Part shown: positions 8,917 through 15,805 of the stretch, piece after piece
Layout of the letters: each line of letters begins with the position of its first letter
How positions within the stretch are numbered: the stretch's first letter is position 1
Assembly (NCBI GenBank): GCA_902489955.1
Contig: CABUBY010000004.1
Coordinates: forward strand, 1 to 37,631
Length of the DNA stretch: 37,631 nt
From: an uncultured Collinsella sp.
Lineage (GTDB): Bacteria > Actinomycetota > Coriobacteriia > Coriobacteriales > Coriobacteriaceae
Reading direction: 5' to 3'
Notes under the pieces: generated by a model
Databases searched by the model: none
Told to the model about the DNA's origin: nothing
Seen by the model: the letters and a program-made list of their open reading frames with translations, nothing else
Position numbers and translations under genes: made by a program

Positions 8917-9744
8917 ATGGCCTTTGCAGAAAAGCTCATTGCCATCCGTCGCGCCCATCACCTTACCCAAGAGCAGCTCGCCGCCAAGCTCTTTGTCACG
9001 CGCCAAGCCGTCAGCCGTTGGGAGCGCGACGAGGTCACCCCGGGCATCGACATGATGAAGCTCATTGCCACCGTAACCGGCGAGCCCCTGTCTCACCTGC
9101 TCGAAATGCCCGAGCACTATTGCCAGAGCTGCGGCATGATACTCACGCCCGACGACTGCGGCACCGATGCTGCGGGCACCGCGACCGATCATTACTGCAA
9201 GTGGTGCTACGACCACGGCAAGTACACCTACGAGACCACGATGGAGGCAATGATCGAGGATTGTGCCCCGCGCCTGGCACAAAACACCGGCATGTCGCTC
9301 GACGAAGCCGTCTCGCTCATGGGCGCTGTCCTGCCGCAACTGGAACGCTGGCGCACCGTGCAGGAAAACGAGGAACGCTACGGCGCCGAGGCCCGAGCGC
9401 GCTATGGCGACGAGGTCATCGATGCGGCAAACGAAACGTTACTGGACATGGATCCTCAGACATGGAACGACATGAAGGAACTTGAGCGTGCCATTCTGGG
9501 TCAGCTCTCGATTGCCATGGGCGACGGCGATGCGGATGGAAGCGAGGCTCGCAAGCTTGTCGCGATGCATCGTCGCTGGATTGGCCTTAATTGGGGACAC
9601 GAGCCCCAGAATGAAGCGTATCTGGGCCTCGCCCACGGCTATCTTGCCGACCAGTGCTTTGTTGACTACTACGACAAGCCCTGCGGCACCGGAGCCACGG
9701 CGTTTCTGGTTCAGGCAATCGAGTCGTCGTTGATGCGCGCATAG
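8917..9744 (+). CDS. XRE-family regulator with zinc ribbon and TipAS-like ligand domain
   Basis: A 275-residue predicted transcription factor with three parts. Residues 1-62 form an XRE-type helix-turn-helix (LTQEQLAAKL, TRQAVSRWE). Residues 69-97 form a zinc ribbon with paired cysteines Cys69/Cys72 and Cys94/Cys97 (zf-ribbon_2 type). Residues from about 130 resemble TipAS, the drug-binding domain of MerR-type TipA (RRWIGLNWGHEP, LGLAHGYLAD, FVDYYD, GTGATAFL). TipAS domains bind thiopeptides and other ligands; here the domain is joined to a different DNA-binding head. AGAAAGGAG precedes the ATG. The glutaredoxin gene follows after 51 bases and may be co-transcribed. The fold assignments are confident; ligand and target genes are unknown. 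Confidence 0.85.
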   Translation: MAFAEKLIAIRRAHHLTQEQLAAKLFVTRQAVSRWERDEVTPGIDMMKLIATVTGEPLSHLLEMPEHYCQSCGMILTPDDCGTDAAGTATDHYCKWCYDHGKYTYETTMEAMIEDCAPRLAQNTGMSLDEAVSLMGAVLPQLERWRTVQENEERYGAEARARYGDEVIDAANETLLDMDPQTWNDMKELERAILGQLSIAMGDGDADGSEARKLVAMHRRWIGLNWGHEPQNEAYLGLAHGYLADQCFVDYYDKPCGTGATAFLVQAIESSLMRA

Positions 9745-9795
9745 ACCGCGGCGGCTTTGGGTATTTCAATCGAAACCTCAACCGATTGGAGACCC

Positions 9796-10041
9796 ATGGC
9801 TACTGATCACGAGCTCGTGCTCTACGTTATGACCGGCTGCCCGTATTGCATAAAGGCCAAGCGCTTTCTGGCCGATAACGGCATGACCATCCCCGAGCGC
9901 AATATCTCGACCGATATCGAAGCCGAGCAGACGCTCATCGCCGTCGGCGGAAAGCGCCAGGTTCCCTGCCTGTTCATCAACGGCAAACCACTCTACGAAT
10001 CGAGTGACATCATCGCGTGGGTCCAGAAGAACCTGCTCTAG
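9796..10041 (+). CDS. Glutaredoxin
   Basis: An 81-residue thioredoxin-fold protein with the dithiol active site CPYC (Cys15, Cys18), the cis-proline strand QVPCLFI and the GKPLYESSDII helix, all typical of class I glutaredoxins that reduce protein disulfides or glutathione mixed disulfides. A GGAG lies seven bases before the ATG, which is preferred over the upstream TTG in the same frame. It follows the zinc-ribbon regulator closely. A hairpin with a T-run lies about 40 bases downstream. Confidence 0.92.
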   Translation: MATDHELVLYVMTGCPYCIKAKRFLADNGMTIPERNISTDIEAEQTLIAVGGKRQVPCLFINGKPLYESSDIIAWVQKNLL

Positions 10042-10077
10042 TACGCGCATTGCAGCCGGCCACCCCAACCCATACGG

Positions 10078-10146
10078 CCCAAACATGTACGCCAGCATCC
10101 AAAGTCGACATTTTTCGACATCTTTGGATGCTGGCGTACAGCTTTT
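10078..10146 (+). repeat. REP-like hairpin repeat, copy A
   Basis: A 69-base unit with perfect 19-bp arms (10086-10104, 10122-10140) enclosing TCGACATTTTTCGACAT and followed by GCTTTT. It is repeated with only four mismatches at 11158-11226 in the same orientation. It stands behind the glutaredoxin gene, so it may also work as that gene's terminator. Confidence 0.85.
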
Positions 10147-10239
10147 GGGTAGCCATGGACGCTCTTAGCCGGCTAATTGTTTGAGGCGACCTTTGGATTA
10201 TGGCTGTTTGACGCCTCTGGAAAGGTTTCCGAGAGGGCT

Positions 10240-10469
10240 GTGGTCAAAAAAGGGCAAATATGAGTACTGCTACCTGTTTAGTAGCAGCGATTTTGATCAC
10301 TTCAGGAACTATTCAACGTTCCACTCGTCCGCAGACGACGTTATTTCTCCTCATATGTTCAATAAAAGTAGCTCCTAATGGGAACAAATCTCATCAGGAG
10401 CTGCTATTTATAGCAAAATAAATGCAACCATAATGGCAACAGTACTCATATTTGCCCTTTTTTGACCAC
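10240..10469. mobile_element. MITE-like element with 29-bp perfect terminal inverted repeats
   Basis: The left end (10240-10268) is an exact reverse complement of the right end (10441-10469), 29 of 29 bases, and the similarity extends imperfectly on both sides. The interior is AT-richer than its surroundings and contains a further hairpin at about 10368-10406 (AGTAGCTCCT / AGGAGCTGCT). It has no reading frame for a transposase, so it would have to be moved in trans. A clear target-site duplication was not found. A long RNA hairpin with a regulatory role is an alternative. Confidence 0.7.
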
Positions 10470-10520
10470 GACCCTCCAGAATAGTCGCTGAGAACGACAC
10501 TAAATGACAAAATCCGACAC

Positions 10521-10556
10521 TTGGACGTTCTTATATGAGTAGCCATTGAAGGACAC
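10521..10556. repeat. Decayed relative of the GGACGTTCTT palindrome
   Basis: The segment TTGGACGTTCTTATATGAGT followed by AGCCATTGAAGGAC resembles one arm and the loop of the intact palindrome at 11234-11289, but the arms no longer pair. It is read as a degenerated copy. Confidence 0.4.
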
Positions 10557-10571
10557 CTAACGACTACTCCC

Positions 10572-10596
10572 ATTCGCGACACACTGTGTCGCGAAT
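10572..10596. repeat. Short perfect palindrome
   Basis: ATTCGCGACAC (10572-10582) and its exact complement (10586-10596) flank a three-base ACT loop. The odd centre ACTGT is shared with the palindromes at 59-89 and 12270-12295. It stands in a gene-free region without a T-tract. Confidence 0.6.
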
Positions 10597-10794
10597 TAAG
10601 CTGGTCCCATTACCGAAGACCAGTGAGAGTTCATGCCCAGAATCTCGATAGCTTAATAAAGCGCTCCCCTCCGGAAGTTCAATGAGCATCCAAATTCCAA
10701 GCTGAAAAGCAAAGGAGTAGCGAAGCCGTCAATGCTCATTTCCTATCGAACAGGCGGGTCAAAACAAGCTAATTAGCCCGATAAACTGCTTGTA
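10597..10794. other. Gene-free stretch upstream of the ribbon-helix-helix gene
   Basis: No convincing reading frame. It holds small inverted repeats (CTGGTC/GACCAG near 10601-10623; AATGAGCAT/ATGCTCATT near 10682 and 10731) and the palindrome GCTAATTAGC. A structured leader or small RNA is possible but not shown. Confidence 0.3.
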
Positions 10795-10822
10795 TTTTTG
10801 TCTACAAAATTGTATACAAAAA
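10795..10822. promoter_or_regulatory. Candidate operator of the ribbon-helix-helix gene
   Basis: Arms TTTTTGTCTAC (10795-10805) and GTATACAAAAA (10812-10822) match at 10 of 11 positions around a six-base AAAATT centre. It lies 50 bases before the start of a predicted DNA-binding protein, the usual place for an autoregulatory operator. Confidence 0.5.
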
Positions 10823-10872
10823 GAGAATCCGAGAACCGGCGCTCGACATTATGTCGATCGATAGGAGGCGTT

Positions 10873-11139
10873 ATGGACGCTAAGCAGCTCGAAAAGATGA
10901 TGGGGTTTGCTCCCGGAGAGTTGGAGAAAGCCGCAGAGGCATACGAAAAAGATGGGTGGCCGAAGGGTCGCACCATCAAGCTGGGAAGGCCGTCGATCTC
11001 TGATGAGCCAAGCGTTGTTTTATCGGCACGTGTGGGTGAATCGGTCCTTGAAGCCTTTGACGCAAAAGCAAAGCGCCATGGGCAAACACGCACGGAGCGA
11101 CTCAGAGAGCTCATCACGCTCGACGCAATGATTGCCTAG
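10873..11139 (+). CDS. Ribbon-helix-helix (CopG-like) DNA-binding protein, possible orphan antitoxin
   Basis: An 88-residue basic protein. The N-terminal half (MDAKQLEKMM...GWPKGRTIKLGRP) looks flexible; the C-terminal half (about 44-88) fits a ribbon-helix-helix: a strand SVVLSARVGESV, then helix LEAFDAKAKRHG, then helix TRTERLRELITLDAMI. GATAGGAGGCG gives a strong ribosome site before ATG 10873. Such proteins are often antitoxins, but no toxin gene follows: a terminator-like hairpin begins 19 bases after the stop. It may be an orphan antitoxin or a solitary regulator. A palindrome upstream suggests autoregulation. Confidence 0.75.
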   Translation: MDAKQLEKMMGFAPGELEKAAEAYEKDGWPKGRTIKLGRPSISDEPSVVLSARVGESVLEAFDAKAKRHGQTRTERLRELITLDAMIA

Positions 11140-11157
11140 ACTCCACTCCCCCGCCGA

Positions 11158-11226
11158 CCCAAACATATACGCCGGCATCCATAGTCGACATCTTTCGACA
11201 TCTTTGGATGCTGGCGTACAGCTTTT
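11158..11226 (+). repeat. REP-like hairpin repeat, copy B
   Basis: Sixty-five of 69 bases equal copy A at 10078-10146, in the same orientation. Three changes in the left arm (11166-11184) weaken the stem. It ends in GCTTTTTG and lies directly behind the ribbon-helix-helix gene, so it may double as a terminator. Confidence 0.85.
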
Positions 11227-11233
11227 TGCAACA

Positions 11234-11289
11234 TAGTCATTGGGGACGTTCTTAGATGACTAGTCGTTAAAGAACGTCCCCAATGACTA
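11234..11289. repeat. Perfect 20-bp inverted repeat overlapping the dus stop codon
   Basis: Arms 11234-11253 (TAGTCATTGGGGACGTTCTT) and 11270-11289 are exact complements with a 16-base loop. The last codons and the stop of the minus-strand dihydrouridine synthase gene (11267-11269) lie inside it, so the repeat encodes the protein's end (LVIGDVL). Confidence 0.85.
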
Positions 11290-12244
11290 ACTGGCCGTGG
11301 AAGCGGGCTATGGGCGCAAGTGACTGCTCGCGAAAGACGCGCTCGACGGCGGCGCGGTATTCGTCGACCTTTTTGGTCTTACGTACGAGCTTGTGAACGG
11401 TAGCGGGGTCAGCGAAAGCGCACTTGGCGTAGAACCACCACTCCTTCATACGAAAGACCGCGTTACCGCCAATCTCTTCTGCATAGGCCGCAAACAGCGT
11501 GTCGTGGAAACGCTGCAGCTCGGCTGCCGTGGCAGCAGGACCGCCCTTGACCATGCGAGCCAGAGCGGGGTTCGCGAGCAGGCCACGCCCCAGCATCACA
11601 TGGCGCGTACCGGGATAGGCCTCCACCAGCGCATCCATATCCTCAAGATCAAAAATGTCGCCGTTGTAGGCGACCGGAAACGGCGCGCGCTCCAGCGTCT
11701 CGCCATAGAACTCCTTGCGCGGCGAGCCCGTATAGCGGTCCTTTTGCACGCGCGGGTGCACAATCAGCTCTGCCAGCGGCATGCGGCAATATAGATCGAG
11801 CACGCGCTCGTATTCGTCGTCGCTCTCCAGCCCCAGCCTGGTCTTGACCGATACCGGCAACGGTGACCGCTCGCACACGTCACTCAAGAACACCTCGAGC
11901 TCATCGAGTTTGCGCAGAAAACCCGAGCCCTTGCCCTTGGCGACAACCGTCCCCGAGGGGCAGCCCAGGTTGAGATTGACTTCGCGGTAGCCCATGTCAG
12001 CGAGCACCTGTGCCGCCCACACAAACTCGTCCGCGTTCTTAGACATCAGCTGAGGCACTACGTTGAGCCCCTGGTTATTGGCAGGATCGATCTCCTTAAA
12101 CGCCTTGCCGCCAAAGCGGTTTCCCACCCGCGGCGGCGGCAAAAACGGCGTGTAGTAGCAGTCGAGCGCACTAAAGCACTCCGCATGCACGCGACGGAAC
12201 ACATGCCCGGTAATCCCCTCCATAGGGGCCAACGATAGAATCAT
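11267..12244 (-). CDS. tRNA-dihydrouridine synthase family protein
   Basis: A 325-residue FMN-dependent enzyme that reduces uridines in tRNA. It has the N-terminal LAPMEGITGHVFR strand, the catalytic cysteine Cys95 in LNLGCPSG, the substrate lysine region SVKTRLG, IVHPRVQKDRYTG for His-Pro, and the FMN-phosphate loops YNGDIF and MLGRGLLANP. Overall it is nearest to the DusB/DusC-like group. The last seven residues are encoded by a dispersed inverted repeat, so the natural C-terminus was probably replaced. The ribosome site is a purine-rich GAGAGAAGAG. It lies 52 bases downstream of the ABC exporter gene on the same strand. Confidence 0.9.
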   Translation of the reverse strand: MILSLAPMEGITGHVFRRVHAECFSALDCYYTPFLPPPRVGNRFGGKAFKEIDPANNQGLNVVPQLMSKNADEFVWAAQVLADMGYREVNLNLGCPSGTVVAKGKGSGFLRKLDELEVFLSDVCERSPLPVSVKTRLGLESDDEYERVLDLYCRMPLAELIVHPRVQKDRYTGSPRKEFYGETLERAPFPVAYNGDIFDLEDMDALVEAYPGTRHVMLGRGLLANPALARMVKGGPAATAAELQRFHDTLFAAYAEEIGGNAVFRMKEWWFYAKCAFADPATVHKLVRKTKKVDEYRAAVERVFREQSLAPIARFHGQLVIGDVL

Positions 12245-12269
12245 CTACTCTTCTCTCATATCAACGAAC

Positions 12270-12295
12270 GTGACAAAGGACTGTCCCTTTGTCAC
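12270..12295. terminator. Palindrome between exporter and dus genes
   Basis: GTGACAAAGG and CCTTTGTCAC pair around a short centre containing GACTGTC. It lies directly after the exporter stop on the minus strand. It has the same ACTGT centre as the palindrome at 59-89, so it may be a dispersed repeat that serves as a terminator; no T-tract is seen. Confidence 0.5.
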
Positions 12296-12296
12296 A

Positions 12297-15200
12297 TTAT
12301 TCGGAGCGCAGGGCTTCGACGGGGTCCCTCTTGGATGCGCTACGGGCCGGCAGCAGGCCGGCAACAACCGTCAGCAGCACCGAAATTGCAATGAGCACCA
12401 GCGCATCCTGCACGGGCAGACTCATCAGGTTGGGGACCTGTTTGGCCGCAAGCGCCCAGGCATTGACCGGGAAACTCACGAGCACCACGACGACAATGGC
12501 AAAGACGCCGGCGATGAGGCCCTCGATAAAGGTCTCGGCATTGAATACGTTGGCCACGTTGCGCTTCGACGCACCGATTGCGCGTAGGATGCCGATCTCC
12601 TTCTTGCGCTCCAATACGCTGATGTAGGTGATGATGCCGATCATGATGGAGCTCACCACCAGGCTGATACTCACGAATGCGATGAGCACCAAGCTGATGG
12701 TGTTCACGATGTCGGTCACCGAGCCCATGATGATGCCCATGTAGTCGGTGTACGAAATTGCCCGATCATCGTGGCCAGCGGCTTTGACCTGCTTGTTGTA
12801 CGCATCGATGTGATCGAGTACGCGCTCCTTGGCCTCAAAGTCGCGCGGGAAAATCTTAACCGAGATGGGGTCTGCCTCATCCGCATAGCCCAACGTGGTC
12901 AGATTGTTGTCGTAGGTGAGCTTCGAAGCCTTGGCATAGCTCATCATGAGCGAACTCAGGTCCTCGGCGTCCATGTTGAAGTGGATGGCATGAGCAAAGG
13001 CACTCGCATCCACGCGCATGGCGCTCGCCAGGTTAGCAAAACTCGACGACATCTGCGTCGCCATCTGGCCCATGAGCTCTGCTGTGCCTGCCTTGAGCTG
13101 AGCTGACACCGTCGTCGCAATCTGCTCGCTAATTGTCTTCATCACCTGATCCATAGCCTGCTGCAGATACGGAGCCAGCTGCTTTTGCACATAGTCGGTC
13201 ATCGCCTGTTGCAGGCGCGCGGCCAGGGCATCGCCGCCGAGGGCCTTCAGCTGAGCCAGGCATTGCTGGGCTGCGGCATCATTCTCAAGATACGTCGAGA
13301 ATGCGGCAGCGAGCTTTGACGCGTCCTTAAGATCTTCGGGCGACAGCGCCTTAAACTGATCAGACTGCAAAAAGCCCTCAAACAGCTGGTTGGCTAGCGT
13401 TCCCACCTGCTGCATTTGCTCGGGCGTAAGTTCCAGGCCGTCAAAGATGCCCGAGAAATCTGGAGCCGGCGCTTTGGCCATGATGTCACCAAAGTCGATG
13501 TCCTTGCCAACGCCCGAAAGGTCAATGTCCAGCCCCGACAGATCGATGCCAGAAAGGTCCATACCGCCGACAACACCCGAGAGCGCGGAGGTATCGAACG
13601 AGAACGCGCTCTTGAGCGCCGCCTCGTCCACACTGAACATGCTGCCCAGATCCACGCCTTGCTTGGCCTCGCCTTGCAGTTCGTCGAAGGTTTTGCCCGT
13701 AAAGACATCCGTCTCGGGGTGGTCGAGTTGCTCCTGCACAATCTGCGAATTTGCGGCGCGTTCCATAAGCTGGCGAGTCAGCGCATGCGTGTAGGCAATG
13801 CCCGGGGACAACGCGCTCGCGTTGGCGGTCTCGTTGGGTCGCACCACGCCCACAATGTGCACGTCGATACCGTCGGCAACCTTGGCGGCCATAAAGTCGG
13901 TGTCGCCAGACATGTCAGTCCACATGCCGGTCTCTTCGTTTTTGCGATACGCATCAGCCGGCGACAGCACCTTAAACGCGGTAGACAGCGCATCGTCGTA
14001 GGTAAAGTCGGTGCCGGTCTCGGGCGTTTCGACCCCACCGTCAGCCGCCATAGCGCTGTTTACCAGATCGTTGAGCTCATCGATATCCAGCGCGCCGATG
14101 CTGTAGAGCGTGTAGTCACCCACCGTACCGCGGCTCGAAAGCACCATCACGGCTTCGTTGGCAGACGTGGGCCAATGACCGGTGACGACATCGTACTGGC
14201 TGTCGAGCAGGCTCTGGTCGTCAATCATCTCGTTAAAGACCGAGGTTCCCATGGATTCCATGCTCACCGTTGCCGCCGAGCTCGCGCCTCCGCTCATGGC
14301 CTCGGTCATGGCGTTGGGCACCAGCCGGACAGGCTTCTCATCGCCCTTGCCGGCACGATAGACAACCGGCGATACACCGTAGCCGTACTGAATGGCGTTG
14401 ACCTCTTTATCGATGCCGTCGCCACCGGCATCGAGCCATGCCTTAAAGCTCGTCATGTCGTTGGACTTAACGCTTGCAAACATATCCTTTACGGCCGTGA
14501 CCACAGGAATCTTATCGGTTCCCTTAGCCTTGCCGCCGGCACTGTCGTCGGACGAATCCACGTTTTCAGGCGAGTCATCATCCGCAGTTCCCTGTCCGCC
14601 CATCATGGACGACAGGTCGTAATCCTGCTTGGAAATGGTGAGCGGGTAGCTCGAGAGCGTATCCTCCTCGACCTTTTTGATGTAGCCGTTTACGCCGTTG
14701 GACAGCGCCAGAATCGCCGCGATACCGATAATGCCAATCGAGCCCGCAAAGGCAGTCATGGCCGTGCGGCCCTTCTTGGTCATGAGGTTTCGGGCAGAAA
14801 GCCCCAGCGCCGTCACAAAGCTCATCGAGGTTTTGCGCGTAGGCTTTGCCTCGCGACGCGCGGCCTTGGCAGCATCAAAGGAGTCGGAATCGTCGGTGAT
14901 CTTGCCGTCCGCCAGATTGACGATACGCGTGGCGTACTGGTACGCCAGGTCGGGATTGTGCGTGACCATGATAACCAGGCGGTCGCGCGCAACGTCTTTG
15001 AGCAAATCCATAACCTGTACGGATGTCGTTGAATCCAAAGCGCCAGTCGGCTCGTCGGCAAGGACGATCTCAGGGTCATTGATCAGGGCGCGGGCAATGG
15101 CCACGCGCTGCATCTGTCCGCCCGATAGCTGGCTCGGGCGCTTGTTAACGTGCTCGCCCAGGCCAACCGCCTCGAGCGCCTCGCGCGCACGCTGGCGGCG

Positions 15201-15551
15201 CTCGGCATGCCCCACACCTGTGAGCGTAAGCGCCAGCTCCACGTTTTCCAAGATGGTCTGATGCGGAATGAGGTTATAGCTCTGGAACACAAAGCCGATG
15301 CGGTTGTTGCGGTAGGCATCCCAATCGCGATCGTGAAAGTCCTTGGTCGAAATACCGTCGATCAGCAGGTCGCCCGAGTCAAAGTGGTCAAGTCCACCGA
15401 TAACGTTGAGCATCGTGGTTTTACCCGAGCCCGAGGGGCCCAGAATGGCCACGAACTCGTTATCCCGAAAAGACAGGCTTACGCTGTCGAGCGCCACCTG
15501 GGTAAACGACTGCGTAACGTACCTTTTGCAAATTCCTTTGAGCTCCAACAT
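12297..15551 (-). CDS. MacB/FtsX-type ABC exporter, ATPase fused to permease with a very large extracellular loop
   Basis: A 1084-residue fusion. Residues 1-230 are an ABC ATPase of the LolD/MacB group: Walker A GPSGSGKTT (38-46), LSGGQMQR signature, Walker B VLADEPTGALD and switch MVTHNP. A linker leads to a membrane helix near 260-285, then about 650 extracellular residues, then three helices of an FtsX domain at the C-terminus (LVLIAFVSISLVVSSIM, IAGVFAIVVVVL, LIAISVLLTVVAGLLP). Usual MacB proteins are about 650 residues, so the loop is far larger. Near residue 660 it carries DLSGIDLSGLDIDLSG, a pentapeptide-like repeat, followed by a long helical part. ATG 15551 is used because GGGAGAGG is well placed; TTG 15560 is too close. 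Substrate unknown: peptides, lipids or cell-wall control are possible. No membrane-fusion protein is adjacent. Confidence 0.88.
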   Translation of the reverse strand: MLELKGICKRYVTQSFTQVALDSVSLSFRDNEFVAILGPSGSGKTTMLNVIGGLDHFDSGDLLIDGISTKDFHDRDWDAYRNNRIGFVFQSYNLIPHQTILENVELALTLTGVGHAERRQRAREALEAVGLGEHVNKRPSQLSGGQMQRVAIARALINDPEIVLADEPTGALDSTTSVQVMDLLKDVARDRLVIMVTHNPDLAYQYATRIVNLADGKITDDSDSFDAAKAARREAKPTRKTSMSFVTALGLSARNLMTKKGRTAMTAFAGSIGIIGIAAILALSNGVNGYIKKVEEDTLSSYPLTISKQDYDLSSMMGGQGTADDDSPENVDSSDDSAGGKAKGTDKIPVVTAVKDMFASVKSNDMTSFKAWLDAGGDGIDKEVNAIQYGYGVSPVVYRAGKGDEKPVRLVPNAMTEAMSGGASSAATVSMESMGTSVFNEMIDDQSLLDSQYDVVTGHWPTSANEAVMVLSSRGTVGDYTLYSIGALDIDELNDLVNSAMAADGGVETPETGTDFTYDDALSTAFKVLSPADAYRKNEETGMWTDMSGDTDFMAAKVADGIDVHIVGVVRPNETANASALSPGIAYTHALTRQLMERAANSQIVQEQLDHPETDVFTGKTFDELQGEAKQGVDLGSMFSVDEAALKSAFSFDTSALSGVVGGMDLSGIDLSGLDIDLSGVGKDIDFGDIMAKAPAPDFSGIFDGLELTPEQMQQVGTLANQLFEGFLQSDQFKALSPEDLKDASKLAAAFSTYLENDAAAQQCLAQLKALGGDALAARLQQAMTDYVQKQLAPYLQQAMDQVMKTISEQIATTVSAQLKAGTAELMGQMATQMSSSFANLASAMRVDASAFAHAIHFNMDAEDLSSLMMSYAKASKLTYDNNLTTLGYADEADPISVKIFPRDFEAKERVLDHIDAYNKQVKAAGHDDRAISYTDYMGIIMGSVTDIVNTISLVLIAFVSISLVVSSIMIGIITYISVLERKKEIGILRAIGASKRNVANVFNAETFIEGLIAGVFAIVVVVLVSFPVNAWALAAKQVPNLMSLPVQDALVLIAISVLLTVVAGLLPARSASKRDPVEALRSE

Positions 15552-15699
15552 GGACGGCAACCTCTCCCACGCGGGCGCACTCGCCCGCTCTCCCCCGCCG
15601 TTCGTATTCGACGCGTTTGTCCTACTCTATCCCCATTTTTTACCGGCGCTAGTGAGGAATGTAGGGAACCGCATCAAAAAACGAACGGGACGACGTCCA

Positions 15700-15726
15700 A
15701 AAGAAGAGGTCCCGAGCGGGACCTCT
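15700..15726 (-). terminator. Rho-independent terminator of the TlpA-like gene
   Basis: Arms AGAGGTCCC (15705-15713) and GGGACCTCT (15718-15726) with a four-base loop. Read on the minus strand the stem is followed by TCTTTT, so it would end transcription from the redox cluster before the exporter gene. Confidence 0.75.
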
Positions 15727-15805
15727 AAATGGTGGAGATTATCTTGAAAGGCAGCAGACTACTCCGCACAGCGGTGCACGATCATCGCCATGCTTTACGC
15801 GTTTT

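Noticed and set aside
8785..9339. Upstream extension of TrmO
   Set aside because: The frame is open but lies over the helix-turn-helix gene; the added residues have no TrmO similarity.
10798..10872. Longer start for the ribbon-helix-helix protein
   Set aside because: The extension begins inside the operator palindrome, and ATG 10873 has an excellent ribosome site.
13416..15032. 538-codon open frame on the plus strand
   Set aside because: It runs antiparallel to the ABC exporter, whose motifs are complete, and is rich in Arg/His typical of reverse-frame shadows.
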